This document shows, piece after piece, positions 6,598 to 14,834 of a DNA stretch of 34,484 bases. The notes below the pieces were generated by a model that was not told the origin of the DNA, ran no database searches, and worked only from the letters and a program-made list of their open reading frames with translations. Source of the DNA: Aquabacterium sp. (lineage in GTDB: Bacteria; Pseudomonadota; Gammaproteobacteria; Burkholderiales; Burkholderiaceae_C); NCBI GenBank assembly GCA_029865965.1, contig JARXAJ010000265.1, positions 1 through 34,484 of the forward strand. The letters are read 5' to 3'. The position numbers and the translations under genes were made by a program. The stretch's first letter is position 1; each line of letters opens with the position of its first letter.

Positions 6598-7575
6598 GTG
6601 ACCTTCACCACCCCCCTGCTGCGGCAACTGGCACTGGCCGCCGCCCTGGCCACGGCCGCCGGCCAGGCTGCCGCCCAAGACCCGCTGACCACCCGCTGTG
6701 AATCGGCGCCCATCGCGGCCTTGTTCAAGGTGTTCGGTGACACCGGCCGCATGCCGCCCGACCTGGGCCGCTTCCTGCAGGACGCCGCGCTGCAGAAGAT
6801 CGAGCCCTACAAGGCCTTCGACAACGTCTACTACGTCGGCGTCTGCTGGGTGTCGGCCTGGCTGATCACCTCGCCCAAGGGCCATGTGCTGATCGACGCG
6901 CTGTACGGCCCATTCACCACGCCGATGCTCGACAACATCCGCCAGCTCGGCTTCAACCCGCAAGACATCAGGCAGGTGGTGATCACCCACGGCCACTTCG
7001 ACCATGCGGGTGGCGCGGCCACGCTGAAGGCGGCCCTGCCCCAGGCCCGCTTCGCGATGACGGCTGAAGGCTGGCGCGAGGCCGCCGAGGCCGCTGCGTT
7101 GACCACCGGCCGCCCCAACCAGTGGGCCATGATCGCGCCCGACATGGTGGTGACCGACGGCCAGGTGCTGCAGGTCGGCGACATCCGTCTGCAGGCCTTC
7201 GAGACCCCCGGCCACACCATGGGCACGGCGTCGTATGCCTTCGATGCCTTCGACGGCGGCAAGCGCCACCGTGCCTTCACCGTCGGCGGCCTGGGCCTGA
7301 ACGCGATCAAGGGGCCCGAGCAGGTGGAGGCCTTCATCGCCAGCCTCCAGCGCATCCGCGCGCTGACCGAAGACAAGACGGACCCGGTCACCACCCACCT
7401 GACAACACATGCCTTCTCCAATGGCCTGACCGAAAACAAGGAGCTGCTGAAGGGGCGCCAGCCCGGCAGCCCGCACCCGCTGGTCGATCCGCAGGGCTTC
7501 CGGTCGCAGCTGGATGCATTGCAGGCCGGCGCCGAGCAGCGCCTGGTGGCCGAGCGGGCCAAGAAGTCGAACTGA
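6598..7575 (+). CDS. Exported metallo-beta-lactamase-fold hydrolase (B3-like)
   Basis: The 325-residue product begins at a GTG preceded by GGAG; the frame also opens upstream, but the GTG gives a proper signal peptide (LLRQLALAAALATAAGQAAA, cleavage near residue 26). The zinc motif THGHFDHAGG places H131, H133, D135 and H136; FETPGHTMGT supplies H206, and VTTHLTTHAFSNG supplies the last histidine (H267 or H271). The full set of subclass B3-type ligands is thus present. A conserved leader (FKVFGDTGRMPP, then YKAFDNVYYVGVCWVSAWLI) places it among periplasmic MBL-fold proteins of Burkholderiales. Such enzymes cleave lactam, lactone or ester bonds; the real substrate is unknown. It leads the operon and is two bases from the flavoprotein gene, so it may release a compound for this pathway. 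Antibiotic resistance is possible but not indicated by context. Confidence 0.85.
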   Translation: MTFTTPLLRQLALAAALATAAGQAAAQDPLTTRCESAPIAALFKVFGDTGRMPPDLGRFLQDAALQKIEPYKAFDNVYYVGVCWVSAWLITSPKGHVLIDALYGPFTTPMLDNIRQLGFNPQDIRQVVITHGHFDHAGGAATLKAALPQARFAMTAEGWREAAEAAALTTGRPNQWAMIAPDMVVTDGQVLQVGDIRLQAFETPGHTMGTASYAFDAFDGGKRHRAFTVGGLGLNAIKGPEQVEAFIASLQRIRALTEDKTDPVTTHLTTHAFSNGLTENKELLKGRQPGSPHPLVDPQGFRSQLDALQAGAEQRLVAERAKKSN

Positions 7576-7577
7576 GC

Positions 7578-9017
7578 ATGGACCTGTCCGACCTGCGTGC
7601 CGGCTTCGCCGGCCGGCTGCTCACCGATGCCGATGCGCTGGTGCCGTTCCTCACCGACTGGCGCCGCAAGTGGACCGGCCAGGCCATCGCCGTGGCCCAG
7701 CCCGACACGGCCGATGGCGTGGCGGCGGTGCTGCGCTGGTGCCGGGCGCAGGGCGTGGCGGTGGTGCCGCAGGGCGGCAACACGGGGCTGTCGGGCGGGG
7801 CCACGCCGGCCAGCAGCGGCCGCAACCTGGTGCTGTCGACAGCCCGGCTGCAGCGCATCCGCGCCATCGACCCGGTGGGCCAGACCGCCACCGCCGAGGC
7901 CGGCGTCACCCTGCAGCAACTGCAGGACGCCGCCCGCGAGGCCGGCCGCCTGTTCCCCCTGAGCCTGGCGGCCCAGGGCACCTGCACCATCGGCGGCAAC
8001 CTGGCCACCAATGCCGGCGGCGTGCAGGTGCTGCGCTACGGCACCGCCCGCGAGCTGTGCCTGGGGCTGGAAGTGGCCACCGCCGACGGTGCGCTGTGGA
8101 ATGGCCTGCGCCCGCTGCGCAAGGACAACACCGGCTATGCGCTGCGTGACCTGTACATCGGCAGTGAAGGCACGCTGGGCATCATCACCGCCGCGGTGCT
8201 GAAGCTGTTTCCGCTGCCCAGGGGGCAGGTGGTGGCCTGGGTCGCGGTGGCCTCACCGGCAGCGGCGCTGGCCCTGCTGGCACTGGCGCAACAGCGGCTG
8301 GCGGCCGAGCTGACCGCCTTCGAGTTGATCAGCGACACCTGCCTGCAACTGGTGGAACGGCATGTGGATGCGGCGCGCCGGCCGCTGGCCGATGCAGCGC
8401 CCTGGTATGTGCTGCTGGAGGTGAGCAGCGCCCACAGCGAGCAGGCCGCCACGCAGGCCATCGAGGCGCTGCTGGAAGACGCGCTGGACGCCGGCCATGC
8501 CAGCGACGCCGCGCTGTCGGCCAGCCTGGCCCAGTTCCGCAGCCTGTGGGCGCTGCGCGAGGACATCTCGGAATGCCAGGGCGCCGAAGGCCCCACCATC
8601 AAGCACGACATCGCGCTGCCGATCACCCGCATCCCCGACTTCATCACCACCACCGACGCGGCCCTGGCGCGGCACTTTCCGGGCCTGCGCATGGTGGTGT
8701 TCGGCCACCTGGGTGACGGCAACCTGCACTACAACCTGTCACCTCCGGTGAGCGGCATGGCGCGCGCTGATTTCACTGCGCTGGAAGCGCCGATCAACCG
8801 GCTGGTGCATGACGCGGTGGACGCCGCTGGCGGGTCGATCTCGGCCGAGCACGGCCTGGGCGTGCTGCGCCGCGACGAGGCCGCCCGCTACAAGTCGCCG
8901 GTCGAGCAGCGGCTGATGCTGGCCATCAAGCAGGCGCTGGACCCCTTGAACCTGATGAACCCGGGCAAGTTGCTCGGCACGCCCCGTTCCACCCACCACA
9001 ACGATCCGGAGACCTGA
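7578..9017 (+). CDS. GlcD-type FAD-linked oxidase/dehydrogenase
   Basis: The 479-residue flavoprotein has the VAO/PCMH-type FAD-binding domain (VVPQGGNTGLSGGATP near residues 65-80; AAQGTCTIGGNLATNAGG near 133-150; YIGSEGTLGII near 192-202) and the FAD-oxidase C-terminal domain (VVFGHLGDGNLHYN near 375-388; ISAEHGLGVLRR near 422-433; LDPLNLMNPGKLL at the end). Relatives include D-lactate, D-2-hydroxyglutarate and glycolate dehydrogenases. They oxidise 2-hydroxy acids to 2-oxo acids and pass electrons to a carrier. The start at 7578 lies two bases after the metallo-hydrolase stop. In a pathway for aromatic acids it might oxidise an aryl 2-hydroxy acid or a hydroxy acid released by the hydrolase; that is inference. 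It has no signal peptide, so it is cytoplasmic. It is not part of the known hpa pathway. Confidence 0.9.
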   Translation: MDLSDLRAGFAGRLLTDADALVPFLTDWRRKWTGQAIAVAQPDTADGVAAVLRWCRAQGVAVVPQGGNTGLSGGATPASSGRNLVLSTARLQRIRAIDPVGQTATAEAGVTLQQLQDAAREAGRLFPLSLAAQGTCTIGGNLATNAGGVQVLRYGTARELCLGLEVATADGALWNGLRPLRKDNTGYALRDLYIGSEGTLGIITAAVLKLFPLPRGQVVAWVAVASPAAALALLALAQQRLAAELTAFELISDTCLQLVERHVDAARRPLADAAPWYVLLEVSSAHSEQAATQAIEALLEDALDAGHASDAALSASLAQFRSLWALREDISECQGAEGPTIKHDIALPITRIPDFITTTDAALARHFPGLRMVVFGHLGDGNLHYNLSPPVSGMARADFTALEAPINRLVHDAVDAAGGSISAEHGLGVLRRDEAARYKSPVEQRLMLAIKQALDPLNLMNPGKLLGTPRSTHHNDPET

Positions 9018-9019
9018 GC

Positions 9020-10000
9020 ATGCAACGCCGTCACTTCATCCTGTCATCCACTGCGGCCGCCCTGGTGCTGGCCCACCCGCTGGGCCGCGCCCAGGCACTG
9101 CCCGACAACGCGCGCATCCTGGCCGGCTTCGCCCCGGGCGGCACGGTCGATGTCACCGCCCGTCGGGTGGCTGAGAAGCTGCGCGATGTGCTGGCCAAGT
9201 CGGTGGTGGTGGAAAACCGCACCGGCGCCGGCGGGCAGATCGCCCTGTCGGGCCTGAAGACATCACCGGCCGACGGCTTGACGCTGCTGGTCACGCCGAT
9301 GTCGATGCTGGGCATCTACCCGCACACCTACAAGAAGCTGCCCTACGACCCGGTGGCCGACTTCCAGCCGGTGTCGCAGGCGGTGCGCTTCGACTTCGGC
9401 TTTGGTGTCGGCCCGATGGTGCCGGCTACCGTCAAGACGCTGGGCGACTTCGTGGCCTGGTGCAAGGCCAACCCCAAGGAGGCCAACTTCGGCAGCCCGG
9501 CTGCCGGCTCGGTGCCGCACTTCGTGGCCGAGCTGTTCGGCCGCGCTGCGGGCGTGGACCTGAAGCATGTGCCCTACCGCGGCACCCAGCCGGCCATCGT
9601 CGACCTGATGGGTGGGCAGGTGGCGGCGGTGTCCGGCCCGGTGGGTGAATTCCTGCAGCACCTGCCCACGGGCAAGGTGCGGCTGCTGGCCACGTCGGGC
9701 GCGGCGCGCAACCGGTTTGCGCCGGCCGTGCCCACCTATGCCGAGCAGGGCTTCAAGGACATCGTGTTCGACGAGTGGTTCGGCTTCTTCATGCCGGCCA
9801 AGGTGCCTGCCGACGCCCTGGCCCGCGCCAGCGCGGCGCTGCGTGCGGCGCTGAGCGCGCCCGATGTGGTGGACGCACTCGGCCTGATGGGCCTGGAGGC
9901 GCGCCCGTCCACCCCGGCCGAGCTGGCCGCCCTGCTGAAGAAGGACAGCGAGCGCTGGGCGCCGCTGATCAAGACCATCGGCTTCACGGCGGACAGCTGA
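9020..10000 (+). CDS. Bug-family TTT substrate-binding protein
   Basis: The 326-residue product has an export signal MQRRHFILSSTAAALVLAHP (cleavage after GRAQA) and the Bug-family opening of the mature protein, ILAGFAPGGTVDVTARRVAEKL, followed by VVVENRTGAGG and DGLTLLVTPMSM. Later signatures are HVPYRGTQPAIVDLMGGQV and EWFGFFMPAKVPADAL. Bug proteins are periplasmic receptors of tripartite tricarboxylate transporters and bind small carboxylates, including aromatic acids. No TctA or TctB membrane gene is in the window, so this receptor is an orphan here and would use permease subunits encoded elsewhere or act only in sensing. It lies inside the operon, two bases after the flavoprotein gene, which suggests it binds the operon's substrate. 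Confidence 0.93.
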   Translation: MQRRHFILSSTAAALVLAHPLGRAQALPDNARILAGFAPGGTVDVTARRVAEKLRDVLAKSVVVENRTGAGGQIALSGLKTSPADGLTLLVTPMSMLGIYPHTYKKLPYDPVADFQPVSQAVRFDFGFGVGPMVPATVKTLGDFVAWCKANPKEANFGSPAAGSVPHFVAELFGRAAGVDLKHVPYRGTQPAIVDLMGGQVAAVSGPVGEFLQHLPTGKVRLLATSGAARNRFAPAVPTYAEQGFKDIVFDEWFGFFMPAKVPADALARASAALRAALSAPDVVDALGLMGLEARPSTPAELAALLKKDSERWAPLIKTIGFTADS

Positions 10001-10001
10001 C

Positions 10002-11477
10002 ATGGCATCGGCCCTGCTGCAGGTGGCCGGCGTGGCGGTCTCGCCCGACCACTACATCGGCGGTGAACGTGTGCCGTCCACCGAGGGCTTCGACCTGTTC
10101 AGCCCGATCGACCAGCGCCCGCTGGGCCGGGTGGCCCAGGGCCTGCCGGTGCATGTGGACCAGGCCATCAGGGCGGCGCAACAGGCCTTCGGGGCCTGGT
10201 CGGCCATGACAGCGGCGCAGCGCCTGCCTTACCTGGAGCGCTTTGCCGACGAGATCGGCCAACGTGCCGACGCCTTCTGCACGCTGGAGAGCAATGACGC
10301 GGGCGTGCTGCTGTCGCGCATGCAGCATGGCGTGGTGCCGCGCGCCATGCTGAACATCCGGTGGTTCGCCCGGCATGCGCTGGGTCTGCAGGACAGGCCG
10401 ATCGACACCGAGCAGGCGCACCACCGCGTGCGCCACGACCCGGCCGGCGTGGTGGTGATCATCACGCCGTGGAATGCGCCGCTGATGCTGTCGACCTGGA
10501 AGCTGGGGCCGGCGCTGGCCGCGGGCAACTGCTGCATCCTGAAGCCGCCGGAATGGGCGCCGCTGACCTGCTCGCTGCTGGCCGATGCCGCCCATGCCGC
10601 CGGCCTGCCGCCGGGCGTGTTCAACGTGGTGCAGGGCACCGGTGCTGCCACCGGTGCCCAGCTGGTGGCCGATGCGCGCATCGCCCGGGTGTCGTTCACC
10701 GGCAGCGTGCCCACTGCCAAGCTGATTGCGCAGGCCGCAGGCGCGAACCTGGTGCCCTGCAGCCTGGAGCTGGGGGGCAAGAGCCCGTTCATCGTGCTGG
10801 AAGACGCCGACATCGCCGCCGCCGCCGCCACCGGCGCGCTGATGTACCGCAACGCCGGCCAGGTGTGCCTGGCGGGCACGCGCTTCCTGGTGCATGCGGC
10901 CGTGGCCGAGCGCTTCGTGGCGGCGATGCGCGCCACTGTGCAGAAGCTGTGTGTGGGCGACCCGCGCGATGCGGCCACCGAGGTCGGCCCGGTCATCCAC
11001 CCGCGCCAGGTCGCGCAGGTGCTGGGCTACATCGACCGCGCCGTGGCGGGTGGTGCCCGGCTGCTGTGGGGCGGCGGCCCGCACCCCTTCGGCGCCCAGT
11101 ATGTGCAGCCGACCATGCTGACCGACCTGCAGCAAGACGACGAGATCGTGCAGAACGAGGTGTTCGGCCCGGTGCTGACCTTGCAGACCTTTGCCAGCGA
11201 CGACGAGGCCGTGGCCCTGGCCAACGGCACCGACTACGGCCTGGGCGGCGTGTGCTACGGCGAGACGGTGCATGCCACGGCCGTGGCCGACAGTGTGCGC
11301 ACCGGCTTCATCTGGATCAACAGCTTCGGCATCCGCGACCTGGCCGCGCCGTTTGGCGGCATCAAGCGCAGCGGCATCGGCCGCGAAGGCGGCGACTGGA
11401 GCTTCGAGTTCTTCTGCGACGTCAAGGACGTGGTGCTGCCGAAGAAACCCTTCACACCCAGCTTCAGCCACCGCTGA
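10002..11477 (+). CDS. hpaE: Aldehyde dehydrogenase, probable 5-carboxymethyl-2-hydroxymuconate-semialdehyde dehydrogenase
   Basis: The 491-residue product has a complete NAD(P)-dependent aldehyde dehydrogenase core: IITPWNAPLMLSTWKLGPAL (cofactor entry), FTGSVPTAK, catalytic glutamate in LELGGKSPF (near residue 259) and nucleophile in NAGQVCLAGTRF (Cys near residue 290). An EVFGPVL segment follows near residue 386. Overall it resembles HpaE-type dehydrogenases, which oxidise the ring-cleavage aldehyde from homoprotocatechuate to the dicarboxylate. The dioxygenase gene next to it (13 bases downstream) supports this assignment. The precise substrate remains inferred because this family is broad. 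Its start is one base after the Bug gene stop. Confidence 0.82.
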   Translation: MASALLQVAGVAVSPDHYIGGERVPSTEGFDLFSPIDQRPLGRVAQGLPVHVDQAIRAAQQAFGAWSAMTAAQRLPYLERFADEIGQRADAFCTLESNDAGVLLSRMQHGVVPRAMLNIRWFARHALGLQDRPIDTEQAHHRVRHDPAGVVVIITPWNAPLMLSTWKLGPALAAGNCCILKPPEWAPLTCSLLADAAHAAGLPPGVFNVVQGTGAATGAQLVADARIARVSFTGSVPTAKLIAQAAGANLVPCSLELGGKSPFIVLEDADIAAAAATGALMYRNAGQVCLAGTRFLVHAAVAERFVAAMRATVQKLCVGDPRDAATEVGPVIHPRQVAQVLGYIDRAVAGGARLLWGGGPHPFGAQYVQPTMLTDLQQDDEIVQNEVFGPVLTLQTFASDDEAVALANGTDYGLGGVCYGETVHATAVADSVRTGFIWINSFGIRDLAAPFGGIKRSGIGREGGDWSFEFFCDVKDVVLPKKPFTPSFSHR

Positions 11478-11490
11478 AAGGATCTCCACG

Positions 11491-12432
11491 ATGGACGGAA
11501 AAGTTGTTGGCGCAGCCCTGGTGTCGCACCACCCGGGGCTGATGCAGTGCGAGGAGTTCCGCGTGCTGCAGGGCGCAGGCGCCGACTCGGACCTGATCGC
11601 CGGTTATGCGCGGCTGCGCCAGAAGATCGCCGATGCCGCGCCGCAGGTGGTGGTGATCTTCGATTCACACTGGTTCACCACCGGCTACCACCTGGTCGAC
11701 GGCGCCGAGCGCTACAGCGGCACCTACATCTCCGACGAGATGCCCTGGTACCTGCACGGCGTGCCCTATGACTACCGTGGCCATCCGGGCCTGGCCCATC
11801 TGATCGAGACCGTCTCGCGCGAGCGCGGCGGCTACAACCGCGCCATCGCCCATCCGGACCTGGGCAAGCACTACGCCACCATCAACCTGGTCAAGCAGCT
11901 GCGGCTGGAGCAGGCCGGCCTGCCGGTGGTCACCGTCAGCTCTTGCCAGAACTGCGACTGGCGGCACTTCCTGGCGTCGGGCGAGGCCATCGGCGAAGCC
12001 ATCGCCCGCAGCGGGCTGCGCGTGCTGCTGCTGGGCTCGGGTGCGCTCAGCCACAAGTTCAACGCCATCGACTGGAAGCCCAACCACCCGCGCATCTTCC
12101 ATGAAAGCAATGTGTCGCGCCCCGAGCACATCGCCAGCGACAAGGGCGCCATCGCGCTGTTGCAGCAAGGCCGCCATGGCGAGGTGATCGACCGCTGGGA
12201 CGGCGAGTACCGCAAGCTGCCCTGGGAGGCCTTCGGCGCGCACTATCTGCAGATGGTGGGCGCCATGGGCGGCGCCGACTGCACGGCCCGGGGAGAGCCG
12301 CTGTCGGCCTACGAGAACGCGCGCGGCACCGGCAACATCCACATCTGGTTCGACACCCAGCCGCACCTGGCGCAGCGGGGCGCCCACCCGGCCAGCGAGT
12401 TCACGGCCACCACGCAGCAGGTGAGCGCATGA
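11491..12432 (+). CDS. hpaD: Class III extradiol ring-cleavage dioxygenase, HpaD-like
   Basis: The 313-residue LigB-superfamily protein starts MDGKVVGAALVSHHPGL, where the early histidines (H13, H14) are positioned as metal ligands. IFDSHWFTTGYHLVDG and YISDEMPWYLHGVPYDYRGHP align by eye with E. coli homoprotocatechuate 2,3-dioxygenase (about 283 residues), including the DTHW-like motif. LGSGALSHKFN carries the later histidine. The enzyme would open an ortho-dihydroxylated aromatic ring beside the hydroxyls using Fe(II) and O2. An additional C-terminal tail (from about residue 285) makes it some 30 residues longer than HpaD. A GGAT-like ribosome-binding sequence precedes the ATG. Its stop overlaps the next gene by four bases, so the two are translationally coupled. 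The exact catechol is unproven. Confidence 0.87.
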   Translation: MDGKVVGAALVSHHPGLMQCEEFRVLQGAGADSDLIAGYARLRQKIADAAPQVVVIFDSHWFTTGYHLVDGAERYSGTYISDEMPWYLHGVPYDYRGHPGLAHLIETVSRERGGYNRAIAHPDLGKHYATINLVKQLRLEQAGLPVVTVSSCQNCDWRHFLASGEAIGEAIARSGLRVLLLGSGALSHKFNAIDWKPNHPRIFHESNVSRPEHIASDKGAIALLQQGRHGEVIDRWDGEYRKLPWEAFGAHYLQMVGAMGGADCTARGEPLSAYENARGTGNIHIWFDTQPHLAQRGAHPASEFTATTQQVSA

Positions 12433-13361
12433 ACTTCGAATTCCCGTTCCAGGAATTGCCGGCCGTGATGCGCGGCCCGCGCGTCGAGCGCCGCCGGGTG
12501 CTGGTGGGTGGCAGCGCCTTCTGGGGCACGCTGCAAGATGCCGACACGCTGGTGCTGGACGACGGCCGCCTGCTGGCCACCGCCGGTGCCAGCTACCTGC
12601 CGCCGGTGAACCCCAGCAAGATCATCGCGGTGCACATCTCATACACCTCGCGCAGCATCGAGACCCGCAACAAGCCCAAGCCCACCGACACGCCCACCTA
12701 CTTCACCAAGCCGCCCACGTCGTTGAACGGCCATGGCGGCCAGATCCTGAAGCCGGCCGACTGCAAGTACCTGAACTACGAGGGCGAATATGCGGTGGTG
12801 ATCAGCCGCACCTGCCGCAACGTCACGCCCGACGAGGCCTGGGACTACATCGAAGGCTTCTGCCCGGCACTCGACATGGGCCTGCAGGATTTTCGCGACA
12901 CCGACCAGGGCAGCATGCTGCGCGTCAAGGGTGCCGACACCCTGCTGCCCATCGGCCCGGGCATCGTGCGGGGTGTCAACCTGTTTGAGCAGACGCTGCG
13001 CACGTACGTCGATGGCCGGGTGGTGCAGGAAGCGCACATCGGCGACGAGACGATCTGGGGCCCGCACTATGTGATCGCCGACCTGGCGCGCCACATCACC
13101 CTGGTGCCGGGTGACGTGATCCTGATGGGCACGCCCTGCCATTCGCGCAGCGTGGACCCGGGGCACTTCGTCGAATGCGAGATCACCAACATCGGCCGCG
13201 TGGGTGGCACGGTGGTGGCCATCCCGGCGCCGCGCGCTGCCGCGCTGGGCGTGGGCCATGCACCCACCGACACACCCGAGGTGCGCCGCGTGGCCCTGGG
13301 CTTCGACGAGCGCGTGCCCGAGCACTTCAAGGAGAACCTGCGCAGCGCACGCCAGGCGTGA
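12429..13361 (+). CDS. FAH-family isomerase/decarboxylase, HpaG-like
   Basis: The 310-residue product has an N-terminal extension followed by a fumarylacetoacetate-hydrolase-fold domain: KIIAVHISYTSRSIETRN, YFTKPPTSLNGHGG, LNYEGEYAVVISR (metal-binding EGE near residues 118-120), GFCPALDMGLQDFRD and PGDVILMGTPCHS. Relatives decarboxylate 5-oxopent-3-ene-1,2,5-tricarboxylate or isomerise 2-hydroxyhepta-2,4-diene-1,7-dioate, the steps after ring cleavage and aldehyde oxidation. It overlaps hpaD by ATGA, which ties it to that pathway. A second FAH-family gene lies at 20219; together they could divide the two HpaG activities. The C-terminal tail after about residue 265 (PTDTPEVRRVALGFDERVPE) is unusual and of unknown role. 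Confidence 0.85.
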   Translation: MNFEFPFQELPAVMRGPRVERRRVLVGGSAFWGTLQDADTLVLDDGRLLATAGASYLPPVNPSKIIAVHISYTSRSIETRNKPKPTDTPTYFTKPPTSLNGHGGQILKPADCKYLNYEGEYAVVISRTCRNVTPDEAWDYIEGFCPALDMGLQDFRDTDQGSMLRVKGADTLLPIGPGIVRGVNLFEQTLRTYVDGRVVQEAHIGDETIWGPHYVIADLARHITLVPGDVILMGTPCHSRSVDPGHFVECEITNIGRVGGTVVAIPAPRAAALGVGHAPTDTPEVRRVALGFDERVPEHFKENLRSARQA

Positions 13362-13418
13362 CGCCACATGCACCGTCGCCACAGCGGCGGTGGACCAGAA
13401 CACAGAGGAGACAGCACC

Positions 13419-14822
13419 ATGCACACCGCCCCGATTCAACGCCTTGCCCCCACCGCCCTGGCCCTGGCCTGCGGCACCGCCGTTCTGCTGGCGTCTTGCG
13501 GCGGCGGTGACGACTTCACCACGCCCTTTGTCGATGCCGCCCTGGCCTTGCCGGCCGCCGCTGCCCCGCGCTTCACCGAGCCGCCCACCGGCACCAGCGA
13601 ATACCAGCGCCACCTGGACACCGCCACCGCCAACGCCGGCACTGAATTCGCGGGCGAGCAGCGCCGCCAGTGGTGCTACTCGGTCGAGAACGTCGGCGCC
13701 CCGCCCGAACTGCAGAACACCACCGTGGTGCCGATGACCAGGCTGTTCGACAACCTGTACTACGGCGGCCGGCGCTGGGTGGGGGCCTATGTGCTGAAGA
13801 CAGCGACCGGCTACTTCCTGCTCGACGGCCAGAACACGCTGGCCGATGCGCAGAACATCACTGTGCCGGGCCTGGTGGCCATGGACATCGACCCCGCCAC
13901 CTTCAAGGCCGGCATGCCCACCCACGGCCACGGCGACCACTACAACGGCCTGAAGCACATGCAGGATGCCTACGGCGGGCAGGTCTACATCGGCTCGGCC
14001 GATGCGGTGGCGCTGTCGGCCACCAACCCCCGCAACGCCACTGCGTTTGCCGGGGCTGCCACCAGCTTCATCACCACCACGCAGTTGCCCACCGAGGTGC
14101 TGACGCCGCAGACCATCACCGTCGATGGCCAGGCGCTGACCGTGCTGTCCACGCCCGGACACACACCGGGCACGGTGTCGGGCATCCTGCCGGCCCGGCT
14201 GGGCGACCAGACCTACAAGCTGGTGTACTGGGGCGGCACCGGCACGCCCACCACGCTGCCGCTGGCCCGCCAGTACCTGGACGGCACCGAGCGCACCTAC
14301 CAGCTGGCCAAGGCCGAGAACGTGGACGGCACCCTCCACACCCATCCGTTCGTCGACGGCTCGCTGGCCAAGGTGGATGCCATCCGGGCCGGCACCACCG
14401 GCGGCACCAACCCGTTCCTGATCGGCAATGCCAGCACGCTGCGGTCGCTGTCGGTGCTGCGTGAATGTTCGGCCGCCAAGGTCAATGCGCTCGACGCAAC
14501 GGTGCTCAACCCGGTCTGGCTGACGACCACGGTCGAGCTGGCGGCCAGCACCCAGACCAGCAGTTCGGGCGACAACCGCAATGTGTCGGCCCGGGTGCGC
14601 GTCAGCGACCCCTACGGCCCGGTGGCCAATGCGCCGGTGACCCTGCGTCTGAGCAGCGGCACCGGCAGCTGCACCGCCACCACCGACGCCGCCGGTGTGG
14701 CCGCCTGCGGCCTGCTGACCGACCTGCCCACGGCGGGCAAGGCGCTGCAGGCCAGCTTCGACGGCACATCGACCGCCGCCAAGGTGTGGCTGTCGAGCGT
14801 GGCGACGGTGGCCCTGAACTGA
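13419..14822 (+). CDS. Lipoprotein metallo-beta-lactamase-fold enzyme with C-terminal Ig-like domain
   Basis: The 467-residue product starts at an ATG eight bases after GAGGAG. A lipobox AVLLASC puts the lipidated cysteine at residue 27, so the protein is probably anchored in a membrane facing the periplasm or outside. The metallo-hydrolase domain (about residues 105-350) has PTHGHGDHYNG (H169, H171, D173, H174), TPGHTPGT (H248) and LHTHPFVDGS (H307 or H309), a full metal set. Residues about 386-450 form an Ig-like/Big-type beta-sandwich (VSARVRVSDPYGPVANAP, then TLRLSSGTGSCTATTDAAG) with cysteines 418 and 430 that could pair. MBL-fold enzyme plus Ig-like domain is unusual; the Ig domain may bind a surface or polymer. 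It is the operon's second exported MBL. The gap of 57 bases before it is the widest in the operon. Confidence 0.8.
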   Translation: MHTAPIQRLAPTALALACGTAVLLASCGGGDDFTTPFVDAALALPAAAAPRFTEPPTGTSEYQRHLDTATANAGTEFAGEQRRQWCYSVENVGAPPELQNTTVVPMTRLFDNLYYGGRRWVGAYVLKTATGYFLLDGQNTLADAQNITVPGLVAMDIDPATFKAGMPTHGHGDHYNGLKHMQDAYGGQVYIGSADAVALSATNPRNATAFAGAATSFITTTQLPTEVLTPQTITVDGQALTVLSTPGHTPGTVSGILPARLGDQTYKLVYWGGTGTPTTLPLARQYLDGTERTYQLAKAENVDGTLHTHPFVDGSLAKVDAIRAGTTGGTNPFLIGNASTLRSLSVLRECSAAKVNALDATVLNPVWLTTTVELAASTQTSSSGDNRNVSARVRVSDPYGPVANAPVTLRLSSGTGSCTATTDAAGVAACGLLTDLPTAGKALQASFDGTSTAAKVWLSSVATVALN

Positions 14823-14834
14823 CGGGCGGGCGGC

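Noticed and set aside
6598-7575. Antibiotic-resistance beta-lactamase
   Set aside because: The metal ligands fit subclass B3, but the gene leads a catabolic operon under LysR control and has no feature specific to known resistance enzymes; called only as a MBL-fold hydrolase.
9984-11489. 501-codon minus-strand frame opposite hpaE
   Set aside because: It mirrors the aldehyde dehydrogenase gene and has no motif or ribosome-binding site.
12639-14345. 568-codon minus-strand frame opposite the FAH and MBL lipoprotein genes
   Set aside because: Low-complexity composition and no recognisable motif; a shadow of the plus-strand genes.
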